From Stenotrophomonas bentonitica (GTDB lineage: Bacteria > Pseudomonadota > Gammaproteobacteria > Xanthomonadales > Xanthomonadaceae), in assembly GCF_002887735.1 (NCBI RefSeq), contig NZ_PKQP01000004.1:310001-374000 (forward strand): 64,000 nt of DNA, written 5' to 3'. Positions 8,529-18,015 of the stretch are shown piece after piece; the stretch's first letter is position 1; the number at the start of each line of letters is the position of its first letter. The notes beneath the pieces are model-generated. The model did no database searches. It was given only the letters and a program-made list of their open reading frames with translations, and was not told the origin of the DNA. Position numbers and translations under genes: made by a program.

Positions 8529-10034
8529 ATGACTGTTGCAGCGCCCCGTATCCGCATGTTGATCGATGGCCAGTTCATCGAATCGGCCAGCTCGCATTGG
8601 CAGAACGTGGTCAATCCGGCCACCCAGGACGTCCTGGCCCAGGTCCCGTTTGCCACCCCCGGCGAAGTCGACGCCGCCGTCGCCTCGGCCAAGGAAGCGT
8701 TCAAGACCTGGCGCAAGACCCCGATCGGCACCCGTGCGCGCATCTTCCTGAAGTACCAGCAGCTGATCCGCGAGAACATGAGCGAGCTGGCCCACATCCT
8801 CAGCGCCGAGCAGGGCAAGACCGTGCCGGATGCCGAAGGCGATGTGTTCCGCGGCCTGGAAGTGGTCGAGCACGCGGCCGCCATCGGCAACCTGCAGCTG
8901 GGCGAGCTGGCCAACAACGTGGCCAACGGCGTAGACACGTACACCCTTCTGCAGCCGCTCGGCGTCTGCGCGGGCATCACCCCGTTCAACTTCCCGGCGA
9001 TGATTCCGCTGTGGATGTTCCCGATGGCGATCGCCACCGGCAATACCTTCATCCTCAAGCCGTCCGAACAGGACCCGATGGTCACCATGCGCCTGGTCGA
9101 ACTGGCGCTGGAAGCGGGTATCCCCAAGGGCGTGCTGAACGTCGTGCACGGTGGCGAAGACGTGGTCAACGCGATCTGCGATCACCCGGACATTAAGGCG
9201 GTTTCGTTCGTCGGTTCCACCCGCGTCGGCACCCACGTGTACAACCGTGCCTCGCTGGCCGGCAAGCGCGTGCAGTGCATGATGGGCGCCAAGAACCACG
9301 CCGTGGTGCTGCCGGACGCCAACAAGGAACAGAGCCTCAATGCGATGGTCGGTGCCGCCTTCGGTGCGGCCGGCCAGCGCTGCATGGCCGCCTCCACCCT
9401 GGTGCTGGTCGGCGAAGCACGCGAGTGGGTGCCGGACCTGGTGGCCAAGGCCAAGACGCTGAAGGTCAGCGGCGGCAGTGTCGCCGGTACCGATGTCGGT
9501 CCGGTGATCTCCTGCGCCGCGCGTGAGCGTGTCGAAGGCCTGATCGCCTCGGGCGTGGAGCAGGGCGCCAAGCTGGTGCTCGATGGCCGCAACCCGCAGG
9601 TCGATGGCTTCGAGAAGGGCAACTTCGTTGGTCCGACCATCTTCGCCGGCGTGACGCCGGGGATGCGCGTGTACGACGAGGAAATCTTCGGGCCGGTGCT
9701 GGTGATCCTGGAAGCGGACACCCTGGAAGATGCCATCGCACTGATCAACGCCAACCCCAACGGCAACGGCACCGCGCTGTTCACCCAGTCCGGCGCGGCC
9801 GCCCGCAAGTTCCAGGAAGACATCGACGTCGGCCAGGTCGGCATCAACGTGCCGATCCCGGTGCCGGTGCCGCTGTTCTCGTTCACCGGCTCGCGTGCCT
9901 CCAAGCTCGGCGACCTGGGCCCGTACGGCAAGCAGGTGGTGATGTTCTACACCCAGACCAAGACCATCACCTCGCGCTGGTTCGATGACGAGACGCTGGG
10001 TCATGGCGTCAACACCACCATCAGCCTGAAGTAA
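8529..10034 (+). CDS. mmsA: Methylmalonate-semialdehyde dehydrogenase (CoA-acylating)
   Basis: This 501-residue aldehyde dehydrogenase oxidises methylmalonate semialdehyde to propionyl-CoA with NAD+ and CoA, the last step of valine breakdown. The family features are clear: [12 protein letters not shown] at the start, the [13 protein letters not shown] motif, GSTRVG for NAD binding, and the catalytic Cys285 in GQRCMA. MNDH-type enzymes are close to 500 residues, so the ATG at 8529 is preferred over 8496. It leads a five-gene valine-catabolic operon that contains the enzymes from isobutyryl-CoA onward. The upstream TGTGAAT site suggests control by the divergent XRE/IrrE regulator. Confidence 0.95.
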   Translation: MTVAAPRIRMLIDGQFIESASSHWQNVVNPATQDVLAQVPFATPGEVDAAVASAKEAFKTWRKTPIGTRARIFLKYQQLIRENMSELAHILSAEQGKTVPDAEGDVFRGLEVVEHAAAIGNLQLGELANNVANGVDTYTLLQPLGVCAGITPFNFPAMIPLWMFPMAIATGNTFILKPSEQDPMVTMRLVELALEAGIPKGVLNVVHGGEDVVNAICDHPDIKAVSFVGSTRVGTHVYNRASLAGKRVQCMMGAKNHAVVLPDANKEQSLNAMVGAAFGAAGQRCMAASTLVLVGEAREWVPDLVAKAKTLKVSGGSVAGTDVGPVISCAARERVEGLIASGVEQGAKLVLDGRNPQVDGFEKGNFVGPTIFAGVTPGMRVYDEEIFGPVLVILEADTLEDAIALINANPNGNGTALFTQSGAAARKFQEDIDVGQVGINVPIPVPVPLFSFTGSRASKLGDLGPYGKQVVMFYTQTKTITSRWFDDETLGHGVNTTISLK

Positions 10035-10059
10035 GCAACCGCAACAACGGAGTTCGACC

Positions 10060-11226
10060 ATGAGCCACTCGATGACGACGGAACTCGACGAAGCGCAGCA
10101 GGCCTATAGAGAGGCAGCGCGTGACTTCGCCCAGGCCGAACTGGCGCCGCACGCCGCGCGATGGGATGCGGAGGGCATCTTTCCGCGCGAGGCGATCGCC
10201 AAGGCAGGGGAACTCGGGTTCTGTGGTTTGTACATGGATCCCGAGGTCGGTGGCAGCGGCTTGAGCCGTCTGGACGCCGCCGTCGTCATCGAGGAGCTCG
10301 CCAATGTGGATCCGTCCACGGCGGCCTATGTCAGCATCCACAACATGGCCTCGTGGATGGTGGCCAAGTGGGGCCAGGAGAGCCTGCGTGCCGCGTGGGG
10401 TGCAGACCTCTCGTCCGGCACCAAGCTGGCATCGTATTGCCTGACCGAACCGGGTGCCGGTTCGGATGCGGCCTCGCTGAAGACCAGCGCGGTGCGTGAC
10501 GGCGACGACTACGTACTCAACGGCTCCAAGGCCTTCATCTCCGGCGCCGGTGCCACCGAACTGCTGGTGGTGATGGCGCGCACCGGCGGCGCCGGTGCAG
10601 GTGGCATCAGCGCGATCGCGGTGCCGGCCGACCTGCCGGGCATCAGCTACGGCCGCAAGGAAGAGAAGATGGGCTGGAACAGCCAGCCGACCCGTGGCAT
10701 CACCTTCGAGAACGTGCGCGTGCCGGTCAGCCATATGCTCGGCGAGGAAGGCAGTGGCTTCAAGCTGGCCATGAAGGGCCTGGACGGCGGCCGCATCAAC
10801 ATCGCCGCGTGCTCGCTGGGTGCGGCCCAAGGCGCCGTGGATGCCGCCCGCCGCTATATGGGCGAGCGCCGCCAGTTCGGCAAGGCGCTGTCGGAGTTCC
10901 AGGCGCTGCAGTTCAAGCTGGCCGACATGGCCACCCAGCTGGTCGCCGCACGGCAGATGGTGCACACCGCCGCGCGCAAGCTCGACGCCGGCGCCAGCGA
11001 TGCCAACGTGTGGTGCGCGATGGCCAAGCGCTTCGCCACCGATGCCGGCTTCAACATCTGCAACGATGCGCTGCAGATCCACGGCGGCTACGGCTACATC
11101 CGTGAATACCCGATCGAACGGCTGCTGCGCGATTCGCGCGTGCACCAGATCCTGGAGGGCACCAACGAGATCATGCGTGTGATCGTGGCCCGCCACCTGC
11201 TCAACACTGAAGAGGAACTGCGATGA
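10060..11226 (+). CDS. Acyl-CoA dehydrogenase, probably isobutyryl-CoA dehydrogenase
   Basis: The 388-residue flavoprotein has the standard acyl-CoA dehydrogenase layout with signatures YCLTEPGAGSDAASLKT (about residue 125) and QIHGGYGYIREYPIERLLRD near the C terminus, with the EGTNEIMR ending. It catalyses alpha,beta-dehydrogenation of a short-chain acyl-CoA, passing electrons to ETF. Position between mmsA and enoyl-CoA hydratase, in an operon with 3-hydroxyisobutyrate dehydrogenase, points to isobutyryl-CoA as substrate. Its stop overlaps the next start (11223-11226). Other short branched acyl-CoAs cannot be excluded. Confidence 0.9.
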   Translation: MSHSMTTELDEAQQAYREAARDFAQAELAPHAARWDAEGIFPREAIAKAGELGFCGLYMDPEVGGSGLSRLDAAVVIEELANVDPSTAAYVSIHNMASWMVAKWGQESLRAAWGADLSSGTKLASYCLTEPGAGSDAASLKTSAVRDGDDYVLNGSKAFISGAGATELLVVMARTGGAGAGGISAIAVPADLPGISYGRKEEKMGWNSQPTRGITFENVRVPVSHMLGEEGSGFKLAMKGLDGGRINIAACSLGAAQGAVDAARRYMGERRQFGKALSEFQALQFKLADMATQLVAARQMVHTAARKLDAGASDANVWCAMAKRFATDAGFNICNDALQIHGGYGYIREYPIERLLRDSRVHQILEGTNEIMRVIVARHLLNTEEELR

Positions 11227-12020
11227 TGGAGTGGCGCCAGCATGATCACGTCGGCCTGAAGGTCGAGGCCGATGGCCACGTCGCGGTCATCACCCTCGAC
11301 AACCCGCCCGCGCATACCTGGACCGTGCACAGCCTCTCGGCGCTGCGCGATCTGGTCGGCGCGCTCAATGCGGACCGCGATATCTACGCGCTGGTGATCA
11401 CCGGCGATGGCGAGAAGTTTTTCTCCGCCGGTGCCGACCTCAAGCAGTTCGCCTCCGGCGACAAGGCCGCCGCACGTGAAGCGGCACGTCGCTTCGGCGA
11501 AGCCTTTGAAGCGCTGTCCGGTTTCCGTGGTGTCTCCATCGCGGCGATCAACGGCTACGCGATGGGCGGCGGTCTGGAATGCGCGCTGGCCTGCGACCTG
11601 CGCATCATCGAAGAACACGCCCAGGTGGCGCTGCCGGAGGCCACCGTCGGCCTGCTGCCGTGCGCCGGCGGCACCCAGAACCTGCCGCGCCTGGTGGGCG
11701 AAGGCTGGGCCAAGCGCATGATCCTGCTGGGCGAGCGCATCGATGCGGACACCGCACTGCGTATCGGCCTGGTGGAAGAAAAGGTGGGCAAGGGCGAGGC
11801 CAAGGCACTGGCCCTGGCGTGGGCGCACAAGGCGGGCAAGCAGAGCCCGACCAGCATCGCCGCCTGCAAGACGCTGGTGCAGGCCACCCGCACCGGCACC
11901 CACGCCTCGGCGCTGGTGGCCGAGCGCGAGGCCTTCGTTGATCTGTTCGACAGCGCCGACCAGGCCGAAGGCGTGAACGCCTTCCTGGAAAAGCGTGCCG
12001 CGCAGTGGAAGAACGCATGA
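11223..12020 (+). CDS. Enoyl-CoA hydratase (methacrylyl-CoA hydratase role)
   Basis: This 265-residue crotonase-fold enzyme has the oxyanion-hole segments FFSAGADLKQF and INGYAMGGGLECALACDLRI, and the catalytic region LPEATVGLLPCAGGTQ. It should hydrate methacrylyl-CoA to 3-hydroxyisobutyryl-CoA in the valine pathway. The gene overlaps the dehydrogenase (ATG at 11223; a second ATG follows directly at 11226) and its own stop overlaps the hydrolase start. Substrate is taken from the operon; the sequence alone would allow a general enoyl-CoA hydratase. Confidence 0.9.
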   Translation: MMEWRQHDHVGLKVEADGHVAVITLDNPPAHTWTVHSLSALRDLVGALNADRDIYALVITGDGEKFFSAGADLKQFASGDKAAAREAARRFGEAFEALSGFRGVSIAAINGYAMGGGLECALACDLRIIEEHAQVALPEATVGLLPCAGGTQNLPRLVGEGWAKRMILLGERIDADTALRIGLVEEKVGKGEAKALALAWAHKAGKQSPTSIAACKTLVQATRTGTHASALVAEREAFVDLFDSADQAEGVNAFLEKRAAQWKNA

Positions 12021-13192
12021 GCACCGCCGTCGTCAACGACGAGGCGCCGGTGCTGTTCGAAGAGCGCGCCGCCGCCAACGGCACGCGCATCGGCATCGCC
12101 ACGCTCAATGCCCCGCGCACGCTCAACGGGTTCTCGCTGCCGATGGCGCATCTGCTGCGCGAGCGGCTGGATGCCTGGGCCGTTGATGACGGCATCGCGC
12201 TGGTGGTGCTGCAGGGCGCCGGCGAAAAGGCCTTCTGCGCCGGCGGCGATCTGCACAGCCTGTACCGCAGCATGGTCGACTACCGCGAGGGCGGGAAGAC
12301 CGACATCCGCGACAACGCCTACGCAGCGGAATTCTTCGACGTCGAGTACCGCGTCGACTACGCGATCCACACCTATCCCAAGCCGATCCTGTGCTGGGGC
12401 CATGGCATCGTCATGGGCGGTGGCATCGGCCTGATGTCCGGCGCCAGCCACCGCGTGGTCAGCGAGCGCTCCAGGCTGGCGTTCCCGGAGATCACCGTGG
12501 GCCTGTTCCCGGACGTGGGCGGCAGCTGGCTGCTGCCGCGCGTACCCGGCCACGGCGGCCTGTTCCTGGCCCTGACCGGTGCACCGCTCAACGCCGGCGA
12601 TGCGATCTACGCCGGGCTGGCGGATATCCACATCGCCGAGGCGCAGCGCGAGACCGTGTTCAATGCGCTGGCGGACGTGCACTGGAGCCGCGAGGCCAAG
12701 CGCAACCACGAACAACTGACCGCACTGCTGCAGCAACACGCCAGCGATGCGGCCACCGGTCCGCTGCTGCGCAATGCCACCACCGTGGACGCGCTGTGCG
12801 CCGGTGACGACGTTGGTGCGATCGTCGAGGCGATTCTTGCGCTGGAAACGGACGATGCCTGGCTGAGCACTGCGAAAGCCACACTTGCCGCCGGTGCGCC
12901 CGGCTCGGCGCGGCTCGCGTTCGAGCTGCAGCACCTGGCCGAGGGCGCTTCGCTGGCCGAGGTATACCGCATCGAATACATCGCAGCACTGCATGCGGCC
13001 GGCCACGGCGACTTCGCCGAAGGCATCCGCGCGTTGCTGATCGACAAGGACCGCACCCCGCAGTGGCAGCCGCGCACGCTGGCCGAAGCCACGGCCGAGT
13101 GGGCCCGCACCTTCTTCGTTTCGCCGTGGTCGGATGCCGCGCATCCGCTGGCCGACCTCGGTGCCACCGTCCCTGAAAGGAGCCGCGCATGA
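12017..13192 (+). CDS. 3-hydroxyisobutyryl-CoA hydrolase
   Basis: The 391-residue protein is a second crotonase-fold enzyme, longer than hydratases as expected for HIBCH-type hydrolases. It has KAFCAGGDLHSLYR, the GHGIVMGGGIGLM oxyanion segment and FPEITVGLFPDVGGSWLLPR, with the Glu and Asp used in hydrolysis. It releases 3-hydroxyisobutyrate from its CoA ester, the step that precedes mmsB. ATG at 12017 overlaps the hydratase stop as ATGA; the upstream in-frame ATG at 12005 would add four residues. Confidence 0.92.
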   Translation: MSTAVVNDEAPVLFEERAAANGTRIGIATLNAPRTLNGFSLPMAHLLRERLDAWAVDDGIALVVLQGAGEKAFCAGGDLHSLYRSMVDYREGGKTDIRDNAYAAEFFDVEYRVDYAIHTYPKPILCWGHGIVMGGGIGLMSGASHRVVSERSRLAFPEITVGLFPDVGGSWLLPRVPGHGGLFLALTGAPLNAGDAIYAGLADIHIAEAQRETVFNALADVHWSREAKRNHEQLTALLQQHASDAATGPLLRNATTVDALCAGDDVGAIVEAILALETDDAWLSTAKATLAAGAPGSARLAFELQHLAEGASLAEVYRIEYIAALHAAGHGDFAEGIRALLIDKDRTPQWQPRTLAEATAEWARTFFVSPWSDAAHPLADLGATVPERSRA

Positions 13193-14079
13193 GCCGTATT
13201 GCATTCATCGGGTTGGGCAACATGGGTGGCCCGATGGCCGCCAACCTGGCCAAGGCCGGTCACGCGGTGCGGGTGTTCGACCTGGTGCCCGCCGCCGTGC
13301 AGGCCGCCGTCGATGCCGGCGCCACCGCCGCCAGCTCGGCACTGGATACGCTGACCGGGGCCGAGATCGTCATCTCGATGCTGCCGGCCAGCCGCCACGT
13401 TGAAGGCGTCTACCTGGGTGACGACGGCCTGCTGGCCGACATCCCCGGCGGCGCGCTGGTCATCGACTGCAGCACCATCGCGCCGGCCACCGCCCGCAAG
13501 GTCGCCGAAGCCGCTGCCGCGCGCGGCCTGCAGATGCTGGACGCACCGGTCTCCGGCGGCACTGCCGGTGCCCAGGCCGGCACCCTGACCTTCATCGTCG
13601 GTGGCGAAGCCGAGGCACTGGAGCGCGCGCGCCCGCTGCTGCAGGCGATGGGCAAGAACATCTTCCATGTCGGCGCCAGCGGTGCCGGCCAGGTCGCCAA
13701 GCTGTGCAACAACATGGCGCTGGGCGTGATCATGGCGGTGACCGGTGAGTCGATCGCGCTGGGCGTCGCGCACGGGCTAGACCCGAAGGTGCTCTCGCAG
13801 ATGATGGCGGTCAGTACGGGCCGCAGCTGGGCGACCGAAGTGTGCAACCCGTGGCCCGGCGTGCTCGAAAACGCCCCGGCCTCGCGCGGCTACAGCGGCG
13901 GCTTCGGCAGCGACCTGATGCTCAAGGACATGGGCCTGGCAGTGGAAGCGGCGATGAGTGTCGGCGCCTCGATCCCGCTGGGCGAGCTGGCCCGCAACCT
14001 GTATTCGATGAATCACCAGGCCGGTCGCGGCAAGCTGGATTTCTCCAGCGTGGTGCAGCTGATCACGCACGACAAATAG
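13189..14079 (+). CDS. mmsB: 3-hydroxyisobutyrate dehydrogenase
   Basis: The 296-residue NAD-dependent dehydrogenase oxidises 3-hydroxyisobutyrate to methylmalonate semialdehyde. It begins with the Rossmann motif IAFIGLGNMGGPMAANLAKAG, has the substrate-binding segment DAPVSGGTAGAQAGTL and the catalytic lysine region GAGQVAKLCNNM. The Shine-Dalgarno AAAGGAG precedes the ATG, which overlaps the hydrolase stop. It closes the valine operon and is followed by REP elements and a strong terminator. Confidence 0.95.
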   Translation: MSRIAFIGLGNMGGPMAANLAKAGHAVRVFDLVPAAVQAAVDAGATAASSALDTLTGAEIVISMLPASRHVEGVYLGDDGLLADIPGGALVIDCSTIAPATARKVAEAAAARGLQMLDAPVSGGTAGAQAGTLTFIVGGEAEALERARPLLQAMGKNIFHVGASGAGQVAKLCNNMALGVIMAVTGESIALGVAHGLDPKVLSQMMAVSTGRSWATEVCNPWPGVLENAPASRGYSGGFGSDLMLKDMGLAVEAAMSVGASIPLGELARNLYSMNHQAGRGKLDFSSVVQLITHDK

Positions 14080-14082
14080 TGG

Positions 14083-14105
14083 GTAGTGCCGGCCGCTGGC
14101 CGGCA
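14083..14105 (+). repeat. SMAG-type (GTAG) REP hairpin after mmsB
   Basis: GTAGTGCCGGCCGCTGGCCG and following bases form GTAG plus a GC-rich dyad (TGCCGGCC-GCT-GGCCGGCA). It starts 4 bp after the mmsB stop. The same sequence family recurs at 28632 and 45822. Confidence 0.85.
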
Positions 14106-14142
14106 ACGTCACTATCGACACCGGCGACATCCGGCTTCACCG

Positions 14143-14167
14143 GTAGGCAACGACCGTTGGTCTTTGC
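14143..14167 (+). repeat. Second GTAG hairpin after mmsB
   Basis: GTAG is followed by GCAACGACC-GTT-GGTCTTTGC, a dyad with one mismatched pair. It is in the same orientation as the copy at 14083 and is more diverged. Confidence 0.6.
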
Positions 14168-14221
14168 AACAGAACAAGATGCATCCCATGGGTACGCCCA
14201 CGGGATCCACCGCGGTGGGAT

Positions 14222-14266
14222 GGGCGGTTGCCAGACGATCAAGTCAGGCAGCCGCCCATTTTTTTT
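14222..14266 (+). terminator. Rho-independent terminator of the valine operon
   Basis: The arms GGGCGGTTGCC (14222-14232) and GGCAGCCGCCC (14247-14257) pair with one G-T wobble, followed by ATTTTTTTT. The T-tract reaches the stop codon of the convergent ohr gene. Confidence 0.85.
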
Positions 14267-14691
14267 CAGACCACCGTCAGCGTCACGTCGATGTTGCCGC
14301 GGGTCGCGTTGGAGTACGGGCACACGATGTGGGCCTTCTGCACCAGTTCTTCGACCTGCTCGCGCGGCAGGCCCGGAACCGAAATCTCCAGCGCCACTTC
14401 GATGCCGAAGCCGGTCGGGATCTGGCCGATGCCGACCTTGCCGGTGATCTGCGTTTCAGCCGGCAGAGCGACCTTGGCCTGACCGGCCACATACTTCAGC
14501 GCGCCCAGGAAGCAGGCCGAGTAACCGGCGGCGAACAGCTGCTCCGGGTTGGTGCCCGGGCCGCCCGCACCGCCCAGCTCGCGCGGGGTGGAGAGCTGGA
14601 TGTCCAGCACGTTGTCGGAAGAGACGGCGCGGCCGTCGCGGCCGCCGTTGGCAGTGGCCTGGGCGGTGTACAGAACGTTGGCAATGGGCAT
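14266..14691 (-). CDS. ohr: Organic hydroperoxide resistance protein (Ohr)
   Basis: The 141-residue OsmC/Ohr protein reduces organic hydroperoxides using two reactive cysteines, here Cys60 in [10 protein letters not shown] and Cys124 in AHIVCPYS. The short length, TPRELGG segment and [14 protein letters not shown] place it in the Ohr rather than OsmC branch. ATG at 14691 has AGGAG a few bases upstream; the longer open frame upstream is not coding. No MarR-type ohrR is adjacent; instead an AraC regulator is divergent at 14803. It would protect against fatty-acid peroxides. Confidence 0.93.
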   Translation of the reverse strand: MPIANVLYTAQATANGGRDGRAVSSDNVLDIQLSTPRELGGAGGPGTNPEQLFAAGYSACFLGALKYVAGQAKVALPAETQITGKVGIGQIPTGFGIEVALEISVPGLPREQVEELVQKAHIVCPYSNATRGNIDVTLTVV

Positions 14692-14802
14692 GGGAATCTC
14701 CTGCGGAGTGAAAGGGGTGGGCCAGATGGCAGGTGTACTTTGCGCGCCTGAGTCGTACTTATGGCAACATTTCGTCCAGAAAACTTGATCTGGAGTCCGC
14801 CA

Positions 14803-15639
14803 ATGGTCGATCGACTGCAATCCCTGCTGGACCGCTTCGCGGTGTCGGCCGAGGTGTTCCACGCCGGCGCGCTATGCGGCATCAACGATCTGCCGGGCGA
14901 TGGCGAGCGTGGCCAACTGAATCTGATCCGCGAGGGCGATGTGCGCGTCGAGCATCCGGACGGCAGCGTGCTGCAGATCACCACGCCCAGCGTACTGCTG
15001 TACCCGCGCCCGCTCGCGCACCGCTTCGTCACCGATGCCACGCGGGGCGCGGATTTCGCGTGCGCCAACCTGCAGTTCGAAGGGGGCGCCAACAACCCGG
15101 TCGCCGCTGCGCTGCCGCCGATCGTGTGCCTGCCGCTGGAGGGCTTGTACGGCGGCCAGCCGGTGCTGTCACTGCTGTTCGAAGAAGCCTTCGCGCAGCG
15201 CTGCGGCCGCCAGGCGCTGCTGGATCGTCTGTTTGAAGTGGTGCTGATCCAGATCCTGCGCGCGCTGATGGAGAGTGGCCAGATCCGCGTCGGCCTGCTC
15301 GCCGGCATGGCCCATCCGCGTCTGCGCCACGCGCTGGTGGCGATGCATGAAGCGCCCGCCGACGAGTGGACGCTGGAGTCGCTCGCGCAGCGCGCCGGCA
15401 TGTCACGCAGCGCCTTCGCCGACAGCTTCCGCGACACCATCGGCAGTACGCCCGGTCATTACCTGCAGGGCTGGCGCACCCGCCTGGTGCAGCAGGCGCT
15501 GCGCCGCGGCCAGCCGCTCAAGCGCATCGCCATCGATGTGGGCTACGGCAGCGAAGCGGCGTTGTCGCGCGCGTTCAAGGCGCAGACCGGGCAGTCGCCG
15601 CGGCAGTGGAAACAGGGCAGTGTGGCCACCGAACGATAA
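14803..15639 (+). CDS. AraC family regulator with N-terminal cupin domain
   Basis: The 278-residue protein has an AraC-type cupin domain (cupin_6 type, about residues 1-180) followed by two helix-turn-helix motifs at the C terminus ([20 protein letters not shown] and [20 protein letters not shown]). The ATG at 14803 has GGAG at 14792-14795 and starts at the conserved [12 protein letters not shown]; an ATG at 14761 is less likely. Divergent placement 111 bp from ohr suggests it may control ohr, although regulators of this subgroup more often control neighbouring oxidoreductase genes. Ligand unknown. Confidence 0.85.
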   Translation: MVDRLQSLLDRFAVSAEVFHAGALCGINDLPGDGERGQLNLIREGDVRVEHPDGSVLQITTPSVLLYPRPLAHRFVTDATRGADFACANLQFEGGANNPVAAALPPIVCLPLEGLYGGQPVLSLLFEEAFAQRCGRQALLDRLFEVVLIQILRALMESGQIRVGLLAGMAHPRLRHALVAMHEAPADEWTLESLAQRAGMSRSAFADSFRDTIGSTPGHYLQGWRTRLVQQALRRGQPLKRIAIDVGYGSEAALSRAFKAQTGQSPRQWKQGSVATER

Positions 15640-15660
15640 CGCGATGCACGCCGACGTCGC

Positions 15661-16617
15661 TCAGATCGCCCACTCCCGATCCGTCGTGAACATGATCGTC
15701 AGCCAGCGGTCCGGCGACTCCTCACCCAGCGCTTCGCCGATCTCATCGCGCAGGCGATCCCATTCGATCAGCGCCCGCGGTGGATCATCGGCGCGCACCA
15801 CGAAGAACAGCTCGATCTGCTCACCGCGCCCGACCTTGGCCACGTAGCTGCGGTATTCCAGGAAACCGTGCCTGGCCACGATATCGCGCGCCACCTCGTC
15901 CACGTGGGTCTGCAGATCCAGCGGGGTGATCAGCAGGATGTCCGACAACGCCTGGCGCACCGTGCCCATCGGCGCCACGACCACAAACAGGCAGACCACC
16001 AGCAGGATCGCCGGATCGATGTACGGCACCAGCCACGCCCACTGCGTGCCACCCAGCACATAGCCGCCGACGAAGGCGACCAGATACGCCGCCGACATGC
16101 TCGCCGCGACCACCCAGTTCTTGGCATCGAGTGCGATGAAGTCCGAGCCGATCGACCGGTTCGCCCGGCGTACGAACAGTGCCAGCCCGGTTTCGGCCAC
16201 GATCGAGATCACCGCGAACAGGATCGCCGGCCCGAGCGCGATCTCGCGCCCGCCGGACATCAGGGCGTCCACCGCGTTGACCGCCGCGTACAGCGCCGCG
16301 CCGATCATCAACGTCCCGCTGACCCCGAGCACGATCGGTTCCAGATGCCAGAAGCCCATGGTGAAGCGCTGGTTCAAGCGCGACTGCAGGGTATCGACGT
16401 GGGTCGACAGGCTGATCAGGCGCACCACCAGCAGCGACAGCCAGGTCATCACCACGTCGATCAGGCCGTAGATGCCGTCGAAGATGATCAGCGAGGAGTT
16501 GGCCAACAGGCCGAACGCCACGGCCGCGGCGGCCATCGCCAGGGAGGCGGCGATCGACAGGCGCAGGACGCCTTGCTCGGTGGTGGGGTCGAAGCTGGGC
16601 AGACGGAGCGCGGGCAT
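15661..16617 (-). CDS. Cation diffusion facilitator family transporter with atypical metal site
   Basis: The 318-residue protein has the CDF layout: about six transmembrane helices, then a cytoplasmic ferredoxin-like C-terminal domain. In helix 2 the motif is FDGIYGLIDV (Asp47, Asp54), and in helix 5 the stretch is ALDAKNWVVAAS. Aligned with FieF-like exporters, the usual DxxxD and HxxxD positions are therefore not all kept (Gly51, Asn167 and Ala171 in place of acidic or histidine ligands). The transported ion cannot be deduced. It is convergent with the AraC gene 21 bp away. Confidence 0.82.
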   Translation of the reverse strand: MPALRLPSFDPTTEQGVLRLSIAASLAMAAAAVAFGLLANSSLIIFDGIYGLIDVVMTWLSLLVVRLISLSTHVDTLQSRLNQRFTMGFWHLEPIVLGVSGTLMIGAALYAAVNAVDALMSGGREIALGPAILFAVISIVAETGLALFVRRANRSIGSDFIALDAKNWVVAASMSAAYLVAFVGGYVLGGTQWAWLVPYIDPAILLVVCLFVVVAPMGTVRQALSDILLITPLDLQTHVDEVARDIVARHGFLEYRSYVAKVGRGEQIELFFVVRADDPPRALIEWDRLRDEIGEALGEESPDRWLTIMFTTDREWAI

Positions 16618-16786
16618 GGATGCTTGGGAGGGACGTGCAGGGCTGCATTGTCTACCGCCGTCGTTGCAGGCGGGTACTCCGCGCGCGATCCGGCCGCCGG
16701 CTGCACCCTCGGGCAGCGTTCATGGGAAGGGGGTAAACTATTGATTGCGCTGGCATTGCCAGTGAATTCAGACAGCCCCGCGCCCC

Positions 16787-17803
16787 ATGACCCAGCCGAT
16801 CACCGACGCCGCCGCGCGTTACGCCGCCTCCCTGCGCCTGTCCGTCGCCCCGATGATGGACTGGACGGACCGCCACTGCCGGTACTTCCATCGGTTGCTG
16901 GCACCGGGCGCACGGCTGTACACCGAGATGGTGCACGCCAACGCCGTGATCCATGGCGACCGCGAGCGCCTGCTCGGCTTCGACGGCAGCGAGCATCCGC
17001 TGGCCCTGCAACTGGGCGGCAGCGATCCGGCCCTGCTGGCCCAGGCTGCGTGTATCGCGCAGGAATGGGGCTACGACGAGGTCAACCTCAACTGCGGCTG
17101 CCCGTCCGACCGCGTGCAGGCCGGCCGCTTCGGTGCCTGCCTGATGCGCGAACCGGCGCTGGTCGCCGAGTGCGTGGGCGCGATGGTTGCCGCGGTGGAC
17201 ATTCCGGTCACGGTGAAATGCCGCTTGGGCGTGGATGACGACAACGACTACGAAAACTTCTTCAACTTCGTCGATCAGTCGGCCAACGCCGGCAGCGCGA
17301 TGTTCGTGGTACATGCCCGCAACGCGTGGCTGAAGGGCCTGTCGCCCAAGGAAAACCGCGAAGTGCCGCCGCTGCGGTACGACTGGGCGCACCGCCTCAA
17401 GACCGACCGCCCGCAGCTGCAGATCGTCCTCAACGGCGGCTTGGCCACGATCGAGGCGGCGCAGGCCCAGCTGCCGGCCCTGGACGGGGTGATGCTGGGC
17501 CGTGCGGCCTACCACGATCCCTACGTGCTGCATCAGCTCGAGGCCGCCCAGACCGGCGCCGCGCTGCAACCTCGCGAAGCCCTGCTGCGCGCGATGCAGC
17601 CCTACATCGAGGCCCGGCTGGCCAGCGGGCTGGCCCTCAAGCACATCACCCGCCACCTGCTGGGCCTGTTCCATGGGCAGCCAGGTGGGCGCGCTTTCCG
17701 CCAGATCCTGAGCGAGGGCTCGCACCGGGTCGGGGCCGACTGGAGCCTGATCGAGCAGGCACTGGCAGTGACCCGGGCGCAGGCCGAACGCGTCGCCGCG
17801 TGA
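16787..17803 (+). CDS. dusA: tRNA-dihydrouridine(20/20a) synthase
   Basis: The 338-residue FMN enzyme reduces uridines 20 and 20a in the tRNA D-loop using NADPH. DusA-type signatures include VAPMMDWTDRHCRYFHRLL at the start, LYTEMVHANAVIHGD, LQLGGSDP, and the catalytic cysteine in EVNLNCGCPSDRVQ. Length is normal for DusA. It appears to be a single-gene unit, with 169 bp upstream before the CDF gene that holds the promoter. Confidence 0.95.
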   Translation: MTQPITDAAARYAASLRLSVAPMMDWTDRHCRYFHRLLAPGARLYTEMVHANAVIHGDRERLLGFDGSEHPLALQLGGSDPALLAQAACIAQEWGYDEVNLNCGCPSDRVQAGRFGACLMREPALVAECVGAMVAAVDIPVTVKCRLGVDDDNDYENFFNFVDQSANAGSAMFVVHARNAWLKGLSPKENREVPPLRYDWAHRLKTDRPQLQIVLNGGLATIEAAQAQLPALDGVMLGRAAYHDPYVLHQLEAAQTGAALQPREALLRAMQPYIEARLASGLALKHITRHLLGLFHGQPGGRAFRQILSEGSHRVGADWSLIEQALAVTRAQAERVAA

Positions 17804-17851
17804 GCCGCGTCACCTTGTCGGCTTGACAAGCATCCCGCTTTGACCGCCAAT

Positions 17852-17867
17852 GTTCACTTATATGAAC
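17852..17867. promoter_or_regulatory. Inverted repeat upstream of the PepSY-phoPQ genes
   Basis: GTTCA-CTTATA-TGAAC is a perfect 5-bp dyad with a 6-bp spacer, about 150 bp before the small secreted protein gene in an otherwise AT-richer 212-bp gap. It may be a regulator site; no match to a known box is claimed. Confidence 0.3.
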
Positions 17868-18015
17868 GGCACGGGGAGGCGGCAGGAAAAGTTCAGATCG
17901 GATTCACTGGCTAAAACCAAGAATTCGCTAAAGATTCGTAAAGCGCCGGCCCAGGCTGGCGGTTGCCGATTCACAACTTTTGAACGTTTAGCCGCGCTCC
18001 GCTAGGATCAGACCG

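Noticed and set aside
8445..10061. N-terminal extension of the regulator frame, antisense to mmsA
   Set aside because: Continuation of the frame through mmsA has no homology to XRE proteins. The helix-turn-helix begins about 18 residues after the ATG at 8444.
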